DNA from: an uncultured Tateyamaria sp.
Lineage (GTDB): Bacteria; Pseudomonadota; Alphaproteobacteria; Rhodobacterales; Rhodobacteraceae
DNA length: 64,000 nucleotides
Assembly (NCBI RefSeq): GCF_947503465.1
Contig: NZ_CANNDN010000001.1
Location: 1,178,001-1,242,000 of the forward strand
Direction: 5' to 3'
Shown: positions 26,743-36,737 of the stretch, in pieces
Position numbering within the stretch: the first letter of the stretch is position 1
Layout: each line of letters starts with the position of its first letter
The notes under the pieces: model-generated
Database searches by the model: none
Told to the model about the DNA's origin: nothing
Seen by the model: only the letters and a program-made list of their open reading frames with translations
Program-made: the position numbers and the translations under genes

Positions 26743-29181
26743 ATGACCACCCTCCCCCCCATCTTCTCCGACTGGTTCGCGTCCAAAGGCTGGTCCATCC
26801 ATCCCCACCAGCAGCAGATGCTGGACCGCGCAAACGACCCTGCCCTCCTGCTCATCGCGCCCACCGGCGGCGGCAAGACCCTGGCCGGGTTCCTGCCCAC
26901 GCTGGCCGACCTCGCCCAGAACGACCACGCAGGCATGCACACCCTCTACATCTCGCCACTCAAGGCGTTGGCCGCTGATATCAAACGCAATTTACGCACC
27001 CCGGTCGAAGAGATGGGCCTCGATATCCGCATCGAGGATCGCACCGGCGACACCTCGCAAACCCAAAAGAAACGCCAGCGCGCCGACCCGCCGCACATCC
27101 TTCTGACAACACCCGAAAGCCTGGCCCTCCTCACCAGCTACGAAGACGCCCCGCGCATGTTCGCCGGTCTTAGACGGGTGATCGTGGATGAAATCCACGC
27201 GCTGGCCGAAAGCAAACGCGGCGACCAGATGTTCCTCGCCCTGTCGCGCCTCCAGGCCCTCCGCCCCGACCTCAAGCGCGTGGGCCTTTCGGCCACGGTC
27301 GAAGACCCCGCCGCCATTGCCCACCTCCTCGCCAAGCACCCCGACCCCTGCGACATACTCCATGCTGACCCCGGCCCACCCCCCGACATCAGGATGCTGG
27401 TCACGGACGAGGCCCCCCCATGGTCCGGCTCGGGTGGCAAATACGCGATTCCGGCGGTTCTGGAAGAGGTCAAGAAACACAAGACCACCCTCATCTTCCA
27501 CAACACCCGCGCCCAGGCCGAGCTGTACTTTCACAACATCTGGCTCGCCAATGAAGACCAGTTGCCGATCGGCATTCACCATGGTTCGCTCGACCGCCAG
27601 CAGCGCGAAAAGGTCGAACAGGCCATGGTGAACGGGCAACTCAAGGCCATCGTTTGCACCGGCACGCTGGATCTGGGCATCGACTGGGGCGACGTGGACC
27701 TGATCATCCAGGTCGGCGCACCCAAGAACGTCAAACGGCTCGTCCAGCGCATCGGCCGCGCGAACCACCGCTACAACGCGCCATCAAAGGCACTGCTGGT
27801 CCCCGCCAACCGCTTCGAGGTGGTCGAATGCGTCGCAGCCCTCGAGGCGGTCAAGGAAGGCGCGCTTGACGGCGACCCCCGCGGCCCCGGCCCGCGCGAC
27901 GTTCTGTGCCAGCACATCCTGATCCGTGCGTGCGCCGGCCCCTTCGATGCAGATCACCTCTATGAGGAAGTCAAAAGCACCGGCGCCTACAGCGCGCTGA
28001 CCAGGGAAGACTTCGACGCCTGCCTCGATTTCTGCGCCACCGGCGGTTACGCCCTGCGCGCCTACGACCAATGGAAACGCCTGCAACCGCGCCCCGACGG
28101 GCAATGGCAATTGCGCGACCCGCGGTCAGCGCAACGCATCCGCATGAATATCGGCACAATCCAGGACACCGACACACTCAAGGTGCGCTGGAAGGGCCGT
28201 GGCGGCAAACCCCTGGGCGAAATCGAGGAAGGCTTTGCCGCGACCCTCACCCAGGGCGATACGTTCCTGATCGGCGGCCAGGTCGTGCGCTACGATTCAC
28301 TGCGCGAAATGACGGTCCAGGTGACCCGCGACGCCGCCAAGAAGCCCAAGATCGCCACCTTCCTCGGCACCAAATTCGCCACGTCGACACAACTGTCGCA
28401 CCGCATCATCGAGATGTTTCAGCAGGACACATGGCCCGACCTGCCCGCCCACACCTCCGAATGGCTCAGCCTGCAACGCGCGGTCAGCCGCCTGCCGGAA
28501 CCCGGCCGCCTGCTGATCGAAAGCTTCCCGCACGACAACCGCATCCACACCGCCGTCTACGGGTTCGCAGGCCGTAACGCCATGCAGACACTCGGACTTC
28601 TGCTGACCAAGCGGATGGAGGAAACGGGCCTCAACCCCCTGGGCTTTCTCGCCACCGACTACGCCACACTGATCTGGGGTCTCGACAAGATCACCGACCC
28701 GGCGCCGCTTTTCGACATCGAGGCGCTGCGCGACGGGCTCGACCGCTGGCTCGCGGGCAACGCGGTCATGAAACGCACATTCCGCGCCTCCGCGACCATC
28801 GCGGGGCTGATTGAACGCAACCTGCCCTCCAACCGCAAGACGGGCCGCCAGGCCACGTTCTCCTCCGATATCCTCTACGACACGCTCGCCAAATACGATC
28901 CCGACCACCTGATGCTGCACATCACGGCCGAAGAAGCGATGCGTGGCCTCGTCGACTTTGGCCGGATCGAGGAAATGTGCGCCCGCATCGGCACCCGCAT
29001 CGACCTGATCGAACACGACCGCATCACGCCGCTTGCCGCCCCGCTGATGCTCGAAGTGGGCCGCGTGCCGATCAAGGGCCTCGCCGAGGAAAAGCTGCTC
29101 GCCGAAGAGGCCGAACGGCTCATGACCACGGCGGGCCTGCCGCCAGAGCCAAAAAGGAAAGACTGGCGCGTCCCCTTCTGA
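26743..29181 (+). CDS. Ligase-associated DEXH-box helicase (Lhr-like)
   Basis: An 812-residue superfamily 2 helicase. Motif I is APTGGGKT (39-46), motif II is DEIH (149-152), and the second RecA domain contains CTGTLDLGIDWGDVD and QRIGRANHR. The C-terminal winged-helix and Lhr-core domains fill the rest. This type accompanies an ATP-dependent DNA ligase, an MBL exonuclease and PdeM in bacterial repair clusters. Here PdeM follows, but ligase and exonuclease are not in the window. The start MTTLPPIFSDW was taken because the region upstream holds the dispersed repeat. Confidence 0.92.
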   Translation: MTTLPPIFSDWFASKGWSIHPHQQQMLDRANDPALLLIAPTGGGKTLAGFLPTLADLAQNDHAGMHTLYISPLKALAADIKRNLRTPVEEMGLDIRIEDRTGDTSQTQKKRQRADPPHILLTTPESLALLTSYEDAPRMFAGLRRVIVDEIHALAESKRGDQMFLALSRLQALRPDLKRVGLSATVEDPAAIAHLLAKHPDPCDILHADPGPPPDIRMLVTDEAPPWSGSGGKYAIPAVLEEVKKHKTTLIFHNTRAQAELYFHNIWLANEDQLPIGIHHGSLDRQQREKVEQAMVNGQLKAIVCTGTLDLGIDWGDVDLIIQVGAPKNVKRLVQRIGRANHRYNAPSKALLVPANRFEVVECVAALEAVKEGALDGDPRGPGPRDVLCQHILIRACAGPFDADHLYEEVKSTGAYSALTREDFDACLDFCATGGYALRAYDQWKRLQPRPDGQWQLRDPRSAQRIRMNIGTIQDTDTLKVRWKGRGGKPLGEIEEGFAATLTQGDTFLIGGQVVRYDSLREMTVQVTRDAAKKPKIATFLGTKFATSTQLSHRIIEMFQQDTWPDLPAHTSEWLSLQRAVSRLPEPGRLLIESFPHDNRIHTAVYGFAGRNAMQTLGLLLTKRMEETGLNPLGFLATDYATLIWGLDKITDPAPLFDIEALRDGLDRWLAGNAVMKRTFRASATIAGLIERNLPSNRKTGRQATFSSDILYDTLAKYDPDHLMLHITAEEAMRGLVDFGRIEEMCARIGTRIDLIEHDRITPLAAPLMLEVGRVPIKGLAEEKLLAEEAERLMTTAGLPPEPKRKDWRVPF

Positions 29182-29202
29182 TCCCCAACTTCTTCTGGCC
29201 AA

Positions 29203-29242
29203 AAATATCCCGGGGGAGGCCGCAGGCCGGGGGCAGAGCCCC
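29203..29242. repeat. AAATATCCCGGGGG repeat with GC stems, copy 2
   Basis: Same 14-base core as copy 1 (29203-29216), 22 bases after the helicase stop, followed by GGCCGCAGGCC and GGGGC-AGA-GCCCC. Together the copies flank the helicase gene. Confidence 0.6.
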
Positions 29243-29250
29243 AATCGTAA

Positions 29251-29268
29251 GGCGCATCTTGATGCGCC
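29251..29268 (+). other. Hairpin upstream of pdeM
   Basis: GGCGCATC-TT-GATGCGCC, a perfect 8-bp inverted repeat 26 bases before the pdeM start. It may be a small operator or an RNA stem near the ribosome site. Confidence 0.4.
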
Positions 29269-29293
29269 CCCTGCGGCAGCGTATGAACAAAGT

Positions 29294-29965
29294 ATGAACA
29301 CCTGCGACCTGTCCCTTGCTGGCACCCCGCTCCAGGCCCTCGGGTCCGGCGCGCTCTATTGGCCCGACCAGAACCTGCTCTGCGTCTCCGACCTCCATCT
29401 GGGCAAGGCTGAACGCATCGCGCGGCGCAGCGGCTTGCAATTGCCACCCTACGACACACGCGACACGCTCACCCGCCTTGCCGCCGACCTCGATCATACA
29501 AACGCCCGCACCGTCATCTGCCTGGGCGACAGCTTCGATGACCTCACCGCCGCCCGCAGCCTGCCCGAGGACGAACGGCTCTGGATCACCCGGCTTCAGG
29601 CAGGCCGTCGCTGGGTCTGGATCGAAGGCAATCACGATCCCGGACCCATCGAATTCGGCGGCACGCATCTGGCCGAACTGCCCATCGGGCCCCTGACCTT
29701 CCGGCATATCGCCAAACCCGGCGCCAGTGGCGAGGTGTCGGGGCATTACCACCCCAAGGCCACGTTGCACACGCGGGCACGGGTCATCTCGCGCCCGGCC
29801 TTTCTCATCGACAGCGACAAGCTGATCCTGCCGGCCTACGGCACCTATACGGGCGGGCTGCGCAGCCACGAACAGACACTTACCCGCATCATGCGCCCGG
29901 ACGCCAACGCCATCCTCACGGGGCCAAAACCGGTGCAGGTGCCCATGCCGCGGGGGGCCGCATGA
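29294..29965 (+). CDS. pdeM: Ligase-associated DNA damage response endonuclease PdeM
   Basis: A 223-residue metallophosphoesterase. The metal-binding motifs are in order: SDLHLGKAERI, LGDSFDD, GNHDPG and GHYHPKA. PdeM-type nucleases are found with the ligase-associated helicase, which lies directly upstream. It overlaps the following thioesterase gene by 4 bases (ATGA). Confidence 0.92.
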   Translation: MNTCDLSLAGTPLQALGSGALYWPDQNLLCVSDLHLGKAERIARRSGLQLPPYDTRDTLTRLAADLDHTNARTVICLGDSFDDLTAARSLPEDERLWITRLQAGRRWVWIEGNHDPGPIEFGGTHLAELPIGPLTFRHIAKPGASGEVSGHYHPKATLHTRARVISRPAFLIDSDKLILPAYGTYTGGLRSHEQTLTRIMRPDANAILTGPKPVQVPMPRGAA

Positions 29966-30381
29966 GGAACCGGATACAGGCCAGCTTTGACCGGCAAACC
30001 ATGATGCAGACCTTTGGCGCAACTCTCGACAACGTCGCGCAAGGTCATGTCACCCTGTCCGCTCCCATTCTGGCAGGCAGCCGCCAGCAACAGGGCTTTG
30101 CGCATGCCGCCCTGACCTTCGGGCTGGGCGACAGTGCCGCAGGATACGCCGCCCTCACCACGCTCCCCGAGGACCAGGAGGTCGTCACGGCCGAGATCAA
30201 GATCAACCTGACCGCGCCCGCCACCGGCGACCGGCTGGTCGCAAGGGGCCGGGTCATAAAACCCGGCCGTCGTCTGATCGTCGTCACGTCAGAGGTTTTT
30301 GCGGTGAATGAAGGCCGCGAAACCCTCGTCGCGATCCTTCAGGGCACAATGGTCCCGGTCAAATTGCAAGGCGGACGCTGA
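29962..30381 (+). CDS. PaaI-family hotdog thioesterase
   Basis: A 139-residue hotdog-fold protein. The stretch GFAHAALTFGLGDSAAGYAAL fits the central helix and following strand of the PaaI group, and the strands EVVTAEIKINLTAPATGD complete the fold. It probably cleaves an acyl-CoA thioester in the cytoplasm; the substrate is unknown. It is translationally coupled to pdeM, a pairing without an obvious functional reason. Confidence 0.86.
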   Translation: MRNRIQASFDRQTMMQTFGATLDNVAQGHVTLSAPILAGSRQQQGFAHAALTFGLGDSAAGYAALTTLPEDQEVVTAEIKINLTAPATGDRLVARGRVIKPGRRLIVVTSEVFAVNEGRETLVAILQGTMVPVKLQGGR

Positions 30382-30388
30382 TCCGCCT
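30369..30388. terminator. Hairpin between convergent thioesterase and folD genes
   Basis: AGGCGGA-CGCTGA-TCCGCCT, overlapping the ends of both convergent genes. It may serve both strands, although neither side has a T run. Confidence 0.45.
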
Positions 30389-31290
30389 CAGGCCGTCAGG
30401 CCCTCGGGTTCTGCCAGACCATTGGCCCGGCAACACGCCGTCACGGTGTTGGCCAGCAGGCACGCAATGGTCATCGGCCCCACGCCACCCGGCACCGGGG
30501 TGATGGCACCGGCCACCTCGGCACAACTGTCATAATGACAATCGCCCACAAGCCGCGTCTTGCCCGCGCCCTTCTCGGGCGCATCAATGCGGTTGATGCC
30601 CACGTCGATCACGGTCGCACCGGGCTTGATCCAGTCACCGGTCACCATCTCTGGACGGCCCACCGCGGCGACAACCACATCCGCTTCGCGCACCTTGGCC
30701 TCGATATCCCGGGTCCGCGAATGCGCGATTGTGACGGTGCAACTGTCGCCCAGCAGCAGCTGCGCCATGGGCTTGCCCACGATGTTCGACCGGCCAATGA
30801 CCACGGCATTCAGCCCCGACAACGACCCGTGATGATCGCGCAGCATCATCAGACACCCCAGCGGCGTGCACGGCACCATGGACTTCTGACCGGTGCCCAG
30901 CAGGCCCACATTCGAAATATGGAACCCATCTACATCCTTGGCCGGATCAATGGAATTGATGACTAGGTCCTCGTTCAGGTGCCCGGGCAGCGGCAACTGC
31001 ACCAGAATGCCATGGATCTCCGGATCTTCGTTCAGCGCCTTCACAACAGCCAGCAGATCCGCCTCGGACGTATCCGCGTCCAGCCGGTGCTCGACACTCT
31101 TCATGCCAACCTCGACCGTCATCTTGCCCTTTGACCGGACATAGACCTGGCTGGCAGGGTCCTCACCGACCAGCACGACCGCAAGACCGGGTGTGATCCC
31201 GTGGGCCTCTTTCAGACGCGCCACATGATCGGCCACCTGGCCCCGTACTTGGGCCGCAAAGGCCTTGCCATCAATTACAGTCGCGGTCAT
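30388..31290 (-). CDS. folD: Bifunctional methylenetetrahydrofolate dehydrogenase/cyclohydrolase
   Basis: A 300-residue enzyme that interconverts 5,10-methylene-, methenyl- and 10-formyl-tetrahydrofolate. The catalytic lysine is in the YVRSKGKM motif; [13 protein letters not shown] and the NADP loop [16 protein letters not shown] are intact, and the end has [10 protein letters not shown]. It lies near fhs on the same strand with one hypothetical gene between, giving a one-carbon folate cluster. Confidence 0.97.
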   Translation of the reverse strand: MTATVIDGKAFAAQVRGQVADHVARLKEAHGITPGLAVVLVGEDPASQVYVRSKGKMTVEVGMKSVEHRLDADTSEADLLAVVKALNEDPEIHGILVQLPLPGHLNEDLVINSIDPAKDVDGFHISNVGLLGTGQKSMVPCTPLGCLMMLRDHHGSLSGLNAVVIGRSNIVGKPMAQLLLGDSCTVTIAHSRTRDIEAKVREADVVVAAVGRPEMVTGDWIKPGATVIDVGINRIDAPEKGAGKTRLVGDCHYDSCAEVAGAITPVPGGVGPMTIACLLANTVTACCRANGLAEPEGLTA

Positions 31291-31309
31291 GTGGCCGAAA
31301 TCTCCTTGC

Positions 31310-31783
31310 TTATCGGACGAAATTCACCTGATGCGCCCACGTCTCGCCATCGCTGATCACCAGCGTGTCGAATTCCATCAGCTGCAACAGGTCAAAGAAG
31401 GTCGCTACGAATTGCAGCTCTTGCGCACGAAAGAAATCGTTGTTGCGCATGTTGGATGTCATCTGCGCCAGCACGGCGCGGGCACGGTACAGGGTGGAAA
31501 AGATGTCGTCATCCAGCGCGATGACAGTCAGATGCTTGGCGTCGGACCCCTTGGCAAAGAACACGAAACGCGGGCTTTCGGGGGCGGCAAGCTGCGCCAC
31601 GGTCAGGTTGGTGACAAACTCGACCCGCACGCCCTTGCTCGAATCCGGCGCTTGTCGGATCACACGCGTAAATTCTTCGGTCGAAGTCACACCGGGATAA
31701 TAATACCCCTCATACCGTTCCTGGGCATGGGCGGTGACGGCGGCAAAGATGAAAGTGGCGATCAGGGCAAGCAATCTGGTCAT
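31310..31783 (-). CDS. Exported protein of unknown function
   Basis: A 157-residue protein with a signal peptide ([20 protein letters not shown], then [11 protein letters not shown]). The mature part is soluble, with no cysteines and a C-terminal [21 protein letters not shown] stretch. I recognise it as a type conserved in Rhodobacteraceae but know no assigned role. It sits between fhs and folD on the same strand, 19 bases before folD, so it may be cotranscribed with it. Confidence 0.78.
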   Translation of the reverse strand: MTRLLALIATFIFAAVTAHAQERYEGYYYPGVTSTEEFTRVIRQAPDSSKGVRVEFVTNLTVAQLAAPESPRFVFFAKGSDAKHLTVIALDDDIFSTLYRARAVLAQMTSNMRNNDFFRAQELQFVATFFDLLQLMEFDTLVISDGETWAHQVNFVR

Positions 31784-31849
31784 GTATAGTCCTCCTGGTG
31801 ATGGCTTGCACGCTGACCGCCAAAGCAGCCGCCGGTCAATGGCGTTTCA

Positions 31850-31875
31850 GCCCCGTCATCTGTTTGTGACGGGGC
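31850..31875 (-). terminator. Hairpin downstream of fhs
   Basis: A perfect 9-bp stem (GCCCCGTCA / TGACGGGGC) with an 8-base loop, 18 bases after the fhs stop. The T content after the stem is low on either strand. Confidence 0.55.
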
Positions 31876-31893
31876 CTGTGTCAGATTTTGTGG

Positions 31894-33570
31894 TCAGAAC
31901 AGGCCTTCGATCTGGCCCTCATCATTCAGCATGATGTTTTCGGCCGACGGCACACGCGGCAGCCCCGGCATGGTCATGATCTCGCCGCAGACCGCAACGA
32001 TAAAGCCTGCGCCGGCCGACAGCCGCACTTCGCGCACCGGCACCGAATGGCCCGTGGGCGCGCCGCGCAGGTTCGGATCGGTCGAGAATGAGTACTGCGT
32101 CTTCGCCATGCAGACCGGCAGATGGCCATACCCCTGCTCTTCCCACAGTTTCAGCTGATCGCGGATCTTCTGATCCATCAACGCCTCGTCCGCACGGTAG
32201 ATGCGCTTGGCAATGGTCTGGATCTTCTCGGCCAGTGGCATCTCGTCCGGGTAGATGGGCGAGAAGTTGGCAGTGTCCGCATCGGCCAGTTCGGCCACCT
32301 TGGTCGCCAGATCGGCGGACCCTTCGGACCCCAGTTCCCAGTGCCGCGACAGGATCGCCTCGGCCCCATGTTCGGCCACATAATCCTTGATGGCCTGCAC
32401 TTCGGCGTCCGTATCGGTGACAAAGTGGTTGATGGCAACGACAACCGGCACGCCAAAGGATTTCAGGTTCTCGATGTGACGGCCCAGGTTCGGGCAGCCT
32501 GCCTTGACGGCGTCCACGTTCTCGGCGCCCAGATCGGCCTTGGCCACGCCGCCGTTCATCTTCATCGCGCGCACAGTCGCCACACAGACAACCACGGACG
32601 GGGCCAGCCCGGCCTTGCGACACTTGATGTTCATGAACTTCTCGGCACCAAGGTCGGCGCCAAAACCCGCTTCGGTCACAACGTAATCCGCCAGTTTCAG
32701 CGCCGTGGTGGTGGCAATGACCGAGTTGCAGCCATGCGCGATGTTCGCAAACGGACCGCCATGCACAAAGGCCGGGTTGTTTTCCAACGTCTGCACAAGG
32801 TTCGGCTGCATCGCGTCCTTCAGCAGGACGGTCATCGCGCCATCGGCCTTGATGTCGCGGGCAAAGACGGGGCTGCGGTCGCGCCGGTAGGCCACGATCA
32901 TGTCACCCAGACGCTTTTGCAGGTCCTTCAGGTCCTTCGCCAGGCACAGGATCGCCATGACCTCGGACGCCACGGTGATGTCGAACCCTGCCTCACGCGG
33001 AAAGCCGTTGGCCACACCGCCCAGGGACGCCGTGATCTGGCGCAGGGCCCGGTCGTTCATGTCCACGACACGCCGCCACACGACGCGGCGGGTGTCGATC
33101 TCCAGCTCGTTGCCCCAGTAGATGTGGTTGTCGATCATGGCCGACAGCAGCGAATGTGCGGAAGTGATGGCGTGGAAGTCGCCGGTGAAGTGCAGGTTCA
33201 TCTCTTCCATCGGCACAACTTGGGCGTAACCGCCACCCGCGGCCCCGCCCTTCATGCCAAAGTTCGGACCCAGGGACGCCTCGCGGATACACACGCAGGC
33301 GTTCTTGCCGATATGGTTCAGCCCGTCGCCCAGACCCACGGTGGTTGTGGTCTTGCCCTCGCCCGCAGGGGTGGGGTTGATAGCGGTGACAAGGATCAGC
33401 TTGCCGTTGTCGCGGTCCTGCACCGAGTTGATGAAGGACTGGCTGACCTTCGCCTTGTCATGGCCGTAGGGCAGCAGATCATCGCTGGAGATGCCCAGCT
33501 TGGCCCCGATCTCCTGGATCGGCTGTTTCTGCGCCTCGCGCGCAATTTCGATGTCGGATTTATAGGCCAT
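31894..33570 (-). CDS. fhs: Formate-tetrahydrofolate ligase
   Basis: A 558-residue enzyme that makes 10-formyl-THF from formate, THF and ATP. The nucleotide-binding stretch [18 protein letters not shown] is near residue 65; [13 protein letters not shown] and the C-terminal [19 protein letters not shown] are family signatures. Start at 33570 ([10 protein letters not shown]); a further upstream ATG adds 19 residues without similarity. With folD it allows formate-derived one-carbon flow, common in marine Roseobacters that use methylated compounds. Confidence 0.97.
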   Translation of the reverse strand: MAYKSDIEIAREAQKQPIQEIGAKLGISSDDLLPYGHDKAKVSQSFINSVQDRDNGKLILVTAINPTPAGEGKTTTTVGLGDGLNHIGKNACVCIREASLGPNFGMKGGAAGGGYAQVVPMEEMNLHFTGDFHAITSAHSLLSAMIDNHIYWGNELEIDTRRVVWRRVVDMNDRALRQITASLGGVANGFPREAGFDITVASEVMAILCLAKDLKDLQKRLGDMIVAYRRDRSPVFARDIKADGAMTVLLKDAMQPNLVQTLENNPAFVHGGPFANIAHGCNSVIATTTALKLADYVVTEAGFGADLGAEKFMNIKCRKAGLAPSVVVCVATVRAMKMNGGVAKADLGAENVDAVKAGCPNLGRHIENLKSFGVPVVVAINHFVTDTDAEVQAIKDYVAEHGAEAILSRHWELGSEGSADLATKVAELADADTANFSPIYPDEMPLAEKIQTIAKRIYRADEALMDQKIRDQLKLWEEQGYGHLPVCMAKTQYSFSTDPNLRGAPTGHSVPVREVRLSAGAGFIVAVCGEIMTMPGLPRVPSAENIMLNDEGQIEGLF

Positions 33571-33766
33571 GATGCTCCCCGCAGTCCTAAGTTGGGCACG
33601 TCTTTCGTGGCCTGCATACACGCGCATGCCTAGGGGTCATGCGTGCGATTCCGACATTTTGGGACGGTGCAGCGGCCCAATCGGGACCAAGGGTTTCATT
33701 TCGGAAACGACAGCAACGCCTGCGAAACCTCGCCAGCGCGCCGGGGGCACCGGCCTTGCGATAGCC

Positions 33767-34366
33767 TCACCCGGCCCGTGCAGCCTCAAGATGCGGCCAG
33801 GCAGGCTGGTCCGGGACATGCAATGTCAGGGTGTCGCCAAGTGCCAGGCGGCCTCCATGTTCGACCCAGGCCGTTACCCCACGCCGCCCTTTCGCCGCCG
33901 GTTTGTACCGCGCCCCAAATCCTTCTGCCTCCTGCTCGATCTCGCGTCCCGGCAGGATGCAGGGACGGTTCTCCATATCTATCGCAAGGCCCACACCGCT
34001 GTCGGACATCAGGCGCGACGATGGCGGCACATGCGTGAAATCCGGAATGCCTTCGACAATCATCGATGCGCCGATCCACGCGGGATCAAGGGCGTCCAGG
34101 CCCATGGTGGCCGCTGTAGCCGCCAGCTCTTCGGCACTGAGGATGGTCAACTGCCGTGTATTTCGGATCACCGTCCCCTGTTTGTACTGCGTTTTCACCC
34201 GCACACAGGACGGCCGTGTCGGCCCGCCATGATCCTCGCCCGGAAACCCGTCCAACGTCACCTCCACCGCGTCGGTGGGCTGTGCCCGCAGGCTGGCCGC
34301 GCGACTTGGCACATGGCCCAGCCAGGTGATGGTTGCTGTAAATTTCGTCGGTATCAGTGCAGGCAT
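33767..34366 (-). CDS. MOSC-domain protein
   Basis: A 199-residue protein of the YiiM/MOSC group. Features include GFPGEDHGGPTRPSCVRVKTQY with the conserved cysteine region, NTRQLTILSAEELA, and the final GRRGVTAWVEHGGRLALGD. MOSC domains bind a sulfur or molybdenum cofactor-related ligand. It is 196 bp upstream of fhs and probably transcribed on its own. The substrate is not clear. Confidence 0.85.
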   Translation of the reverse strand: MPALIPTKFTATITWLGHVPSRAASLRAQPTDAVEVTLDGFPGEDHGGPTRPSCVRVKTQYKQGTVIRNTRQLTILSAEELAATAATMGLDALDPAWIGASMIVEGIPDFTHVPPSSRLMSDSGVGLAIDMENRPCILPGREIEQEAEGFGARYKPAAKGRRGVTAWVEHGGRLALGDTLTLHVPDQPAWPHLEAARAG

Positions 34367-34734
34367 CGGGGCCCCTCATCTTGCGCTTGCAGCCCGAGGT
34401 AGCAGCGTTCGGCGCACCGCGCCAATGACGGTTTGCAACCGGGCGCACACAATTCGTGATGGGTCAGGCAGACACCCGCCTGCGGATACCACGCAGCACT
34501 AGGTGCAAGACCAGCGGCTGCGCGCAGACACCTGCCCAGACCGGTGGCCGTCAGTTCGATCAGACACCGCTGTCATATCTTATGGCCGGATCGGCCCCCA
34601 AAGCCCGCGAAGGGGCCGCCGCCCCGGACACAGCCCCGGCAAGCGCGCGGCGCGATCCTCCGCGCACGGACGCGACTGCACGAAAAAAAAGCCCGCCAAA
34701 AGCGGGCCTTTCCTGATCTTATCCTCGGGGCGCG
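34367..34734. other. 368-bp intergenic region between ftsH end and MOSC start
   Basis: Holds the ftsH terminator at its right and presumably the MOSC gene promoter at its left. Short open frames here have no supporting ribosome site or recognisable product. Confidence 0.5.
34683..34707 (-). terminator. Strong intrinsic terminator of ftsH
   Basis: On the minus strand GCCCGC-TTTTG-GCGGGC is followed by eight Ts. It begins 28 bases after the ftsH stop and marks the end of the long tol-pal/tilS/ftsH strand. Confidence 0.88.
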
Positions 34735-36660
34735 TCAGCCCGTGGGTTCCGGCTCCATCCCGCCATCACCGCTGCCCGACGGGCCCGATTTTTTCTTGGC
34801 CTTGGGGATCGCGGTCAGGCTGGGTTTCTTGTCCTCGACCTTGGACCCACCTTCATCGTCGTCAGGCGCCTGGGGCGGATCGCCCCGCATGACACGTTCG
34901 ATCTCTTCGCCGGTCAGGGTCTCGTATTCCAACAGTCCCTGCGCCAGACGCTCGAACTCTTCCTGGTTCTCCTCGATGATCTTCCGCGCCAGCTCGTACC
35001 CATCCTGGATGAACCGCTGCACTTCCTGCTCCACCAATTCCTTGGTGTTGGCCGACACCGAAAAGCCCGCAGTGTTGCCCTGATAGCCCTGCGCGGCTTC
35101 GGAATAGTCGATATTGCCGACCTTGTCCGACATGCCCCATTGCAGGACCATGGCGCGCGCCAGGGCCGACGCTTGCTGAATGTCGCCCGCAGGTCCGTTG
35201 GACACCTGGTCCTCGCCATATTTCAGGATTTCCGCCGCCTTGCCGGCCATGGTCATGGCCAGGCGCTGGTGGCATTCGTCCTTGAACATGTTCAGACGGT
35301 CCATTTCGGGCAGGCTCATCACCATGCCCAAGGCTCCGCCGCGCGGAATGATCGTCGCCTTGTAGACAGGGTCGCATTTGGGCAGCAAATGGCCCACCAG
35401 CGCGTGACCGGCCTCGTGATAGGCGGTCATTTCCTTCTGTTCCGGCGTCATGACCATGCTGCGGCGTTCAGGCCCCATCATGACCTTGTCCTTGGCGCTC
35501 TCGAAATCGATCATGGTCACGAAACGGCGTCCCACACGGGCGGCCATCAGCGCCGCCTCGTTCACGAGGTTCGCCAGATCAGCACCCGAGAAACCGGGCG
35601 TGCCGCGTGCAATGATGCGCAGGTCAACGTCAGGACCCAGCGGGGTCTTGCGCGCATGCACGCCCAAAATCTTCTCGCGGCCCTTGATGTCGGGGTTGCC
35701 CACTGTGACCTGACGGTCAAAACGACCGGGGCGCAACAGCGCAGGGTCCAACACGTCCTTACGGTTGGTGGCTGCGATGATGATCACGCCTTCATTGGCC
35801 TCGAACCCGTCCATCTCGACCAGCAATTGGTTCAACGTCTGTTCACGTTCGTCATTGCCACCGCCATAGCCCGCACCACGATGGCGACCCACGGCGTCAA
35901 TCTCGTCGATGAACACGATGCAAGGCGCGTTCTTCTTCGCCTGCTCGAACATGTCGCGCACACGGGACGCACCCACACCCACGAACATCTCGACAAAGTC
36001 GGAACCCGAAATGGTGAAGAACGGCACACCCGCCTCACCCGCCACGGCACGGGCCAGCAACGTCTTACCCGTGCCCGGAGGGCCCACAAGCAGCGCGCCC
36101 TTGGGGATCTTGCCGCCCAGACGGCTGAATTTCTGCGGGTTGCGCAGGAATTCCACGATCTCGTCCAACTCGTCCTTGGCCTCGTCAATGCCGGCCACAT
36201 CGTCAAAGGTCACGCGCCCATGCTTTTCGGTCAGCATCTTGGCCTTGGACTTGCCAAAGCCCATCGCACCGCCTTTTCCGCCGCCCTGCATGCGGTTCAT
36301 GAAATAGACCCAGACGCCGATCAGCAGCAGGAAGGGCAGAAGCGAGATGATGAAGGTCTGGAAACCCGACTGTTGCTGCGGCTCGACCTGCACCGGCACC
36401 TCGTTGGCGATCAGCAGATCGGTCACGGCGGCGTCTTCGGGCCTGATGGTCACGAAATCTTCTGATCCGCGACGAAAGCGCACCTGCTCTCCGTCCAGCG
36501 TGGCCGCGGTTACAGTGCCTTCTTCCACGGCGCTCACAAATTCGGAATACGTGATTTCGCGGCTTTGCAGCGTGTTGCCCGACCCGCCAAACAGGTTGAA
36601 CAGCGCGAGGATCAACAGAAACAGTACAACCCAGAAGGCGATATTACGTGCATTTCCCAA
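34735..36660 (-). CDS. ftsH: ATP-dependent zinc metalloprotease FtsH
   Basis: A 641-residue membrane-anchored AAA protease. Two membrane segments flank a small periplasmic domain (about residues 7-24 and 100-122). Walker A is GPPGTGKT (193-200), Walker B/SRH follow ([13 protein letters not shown]), and the zinc site is HEAGH at 415-419. The C-terminal tail is acidic and Lys-rich. FtsH degrades membrane proteins and regulators such as RpoH. It is downstream of tilS with a 77-bp gap. Confidence 0.97.
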   Translation of the reverse strand: MGNARNIAFWVVLFLLILALFNLFGGSGNTLQSREITYSEFVSAVEEGTVTAATLDGEQVRFRRGSEDFVTIRPEDAAVTDLLIANEVPVQVEPQQQSGFQTFIISLLPFLLLIGVWVYFMNRMQGGGKGGAMGFGKSKAKMLTEKHGRVTFDDVAGIDEAKDELDEIVEFLRNPQKFSRLGGKIPKGALLVGPPGTGKTLLARAVAGEAGVPFFTISGSDFVEMFVGVGASRVRDMFEQAKKNAPCIVFIDEIDAVGRHRGAGYGGGNDEREQTLNQLLVEMDGFEANEGVIIIAATNRKDVLDPALLRPGRFDRQVTVGNPDIKGREKILGVHARKTPLGPDVDLRIIARGTPGFSGADLANLVNEAALMAARVGRRFVTMIDFESAKDKVMMGPERRSMVMTPEQKEMTAYHEAGHALVGHLLPKCDPVYKATIIPRGGALGMVMSLPEMDRLNMFKDECHQRLAMTMAGKAAEILKYGEDQVSNGPAGDIQQASALARAMVLQWGMSDKVGNIDYSEAAQGYQGNTAGFSVSANTKELVEQEVQRFIQDGYELARKIIEENQEEFERLAQGLLEYETLTGEEIERVMRGDPPQAPDDDEGGSKVEDKKPSLTAIPKAKKKSGPSGSGDGGMEPEPTG

Positions 36661-36737
36661 GGAAAATCTCCTGATTTTACCGGCACGCGGCCTGCGCCCG
36701 CACCGTTTCCCCTAAGATAGACATGCAGCGGCCATGT

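Noticed and set aside
32122-33633. Plus-strand open frame of 503 codons opposite fhs
   Set aside because: fhs is fully supported by motifs, so this is an antisense shadow.
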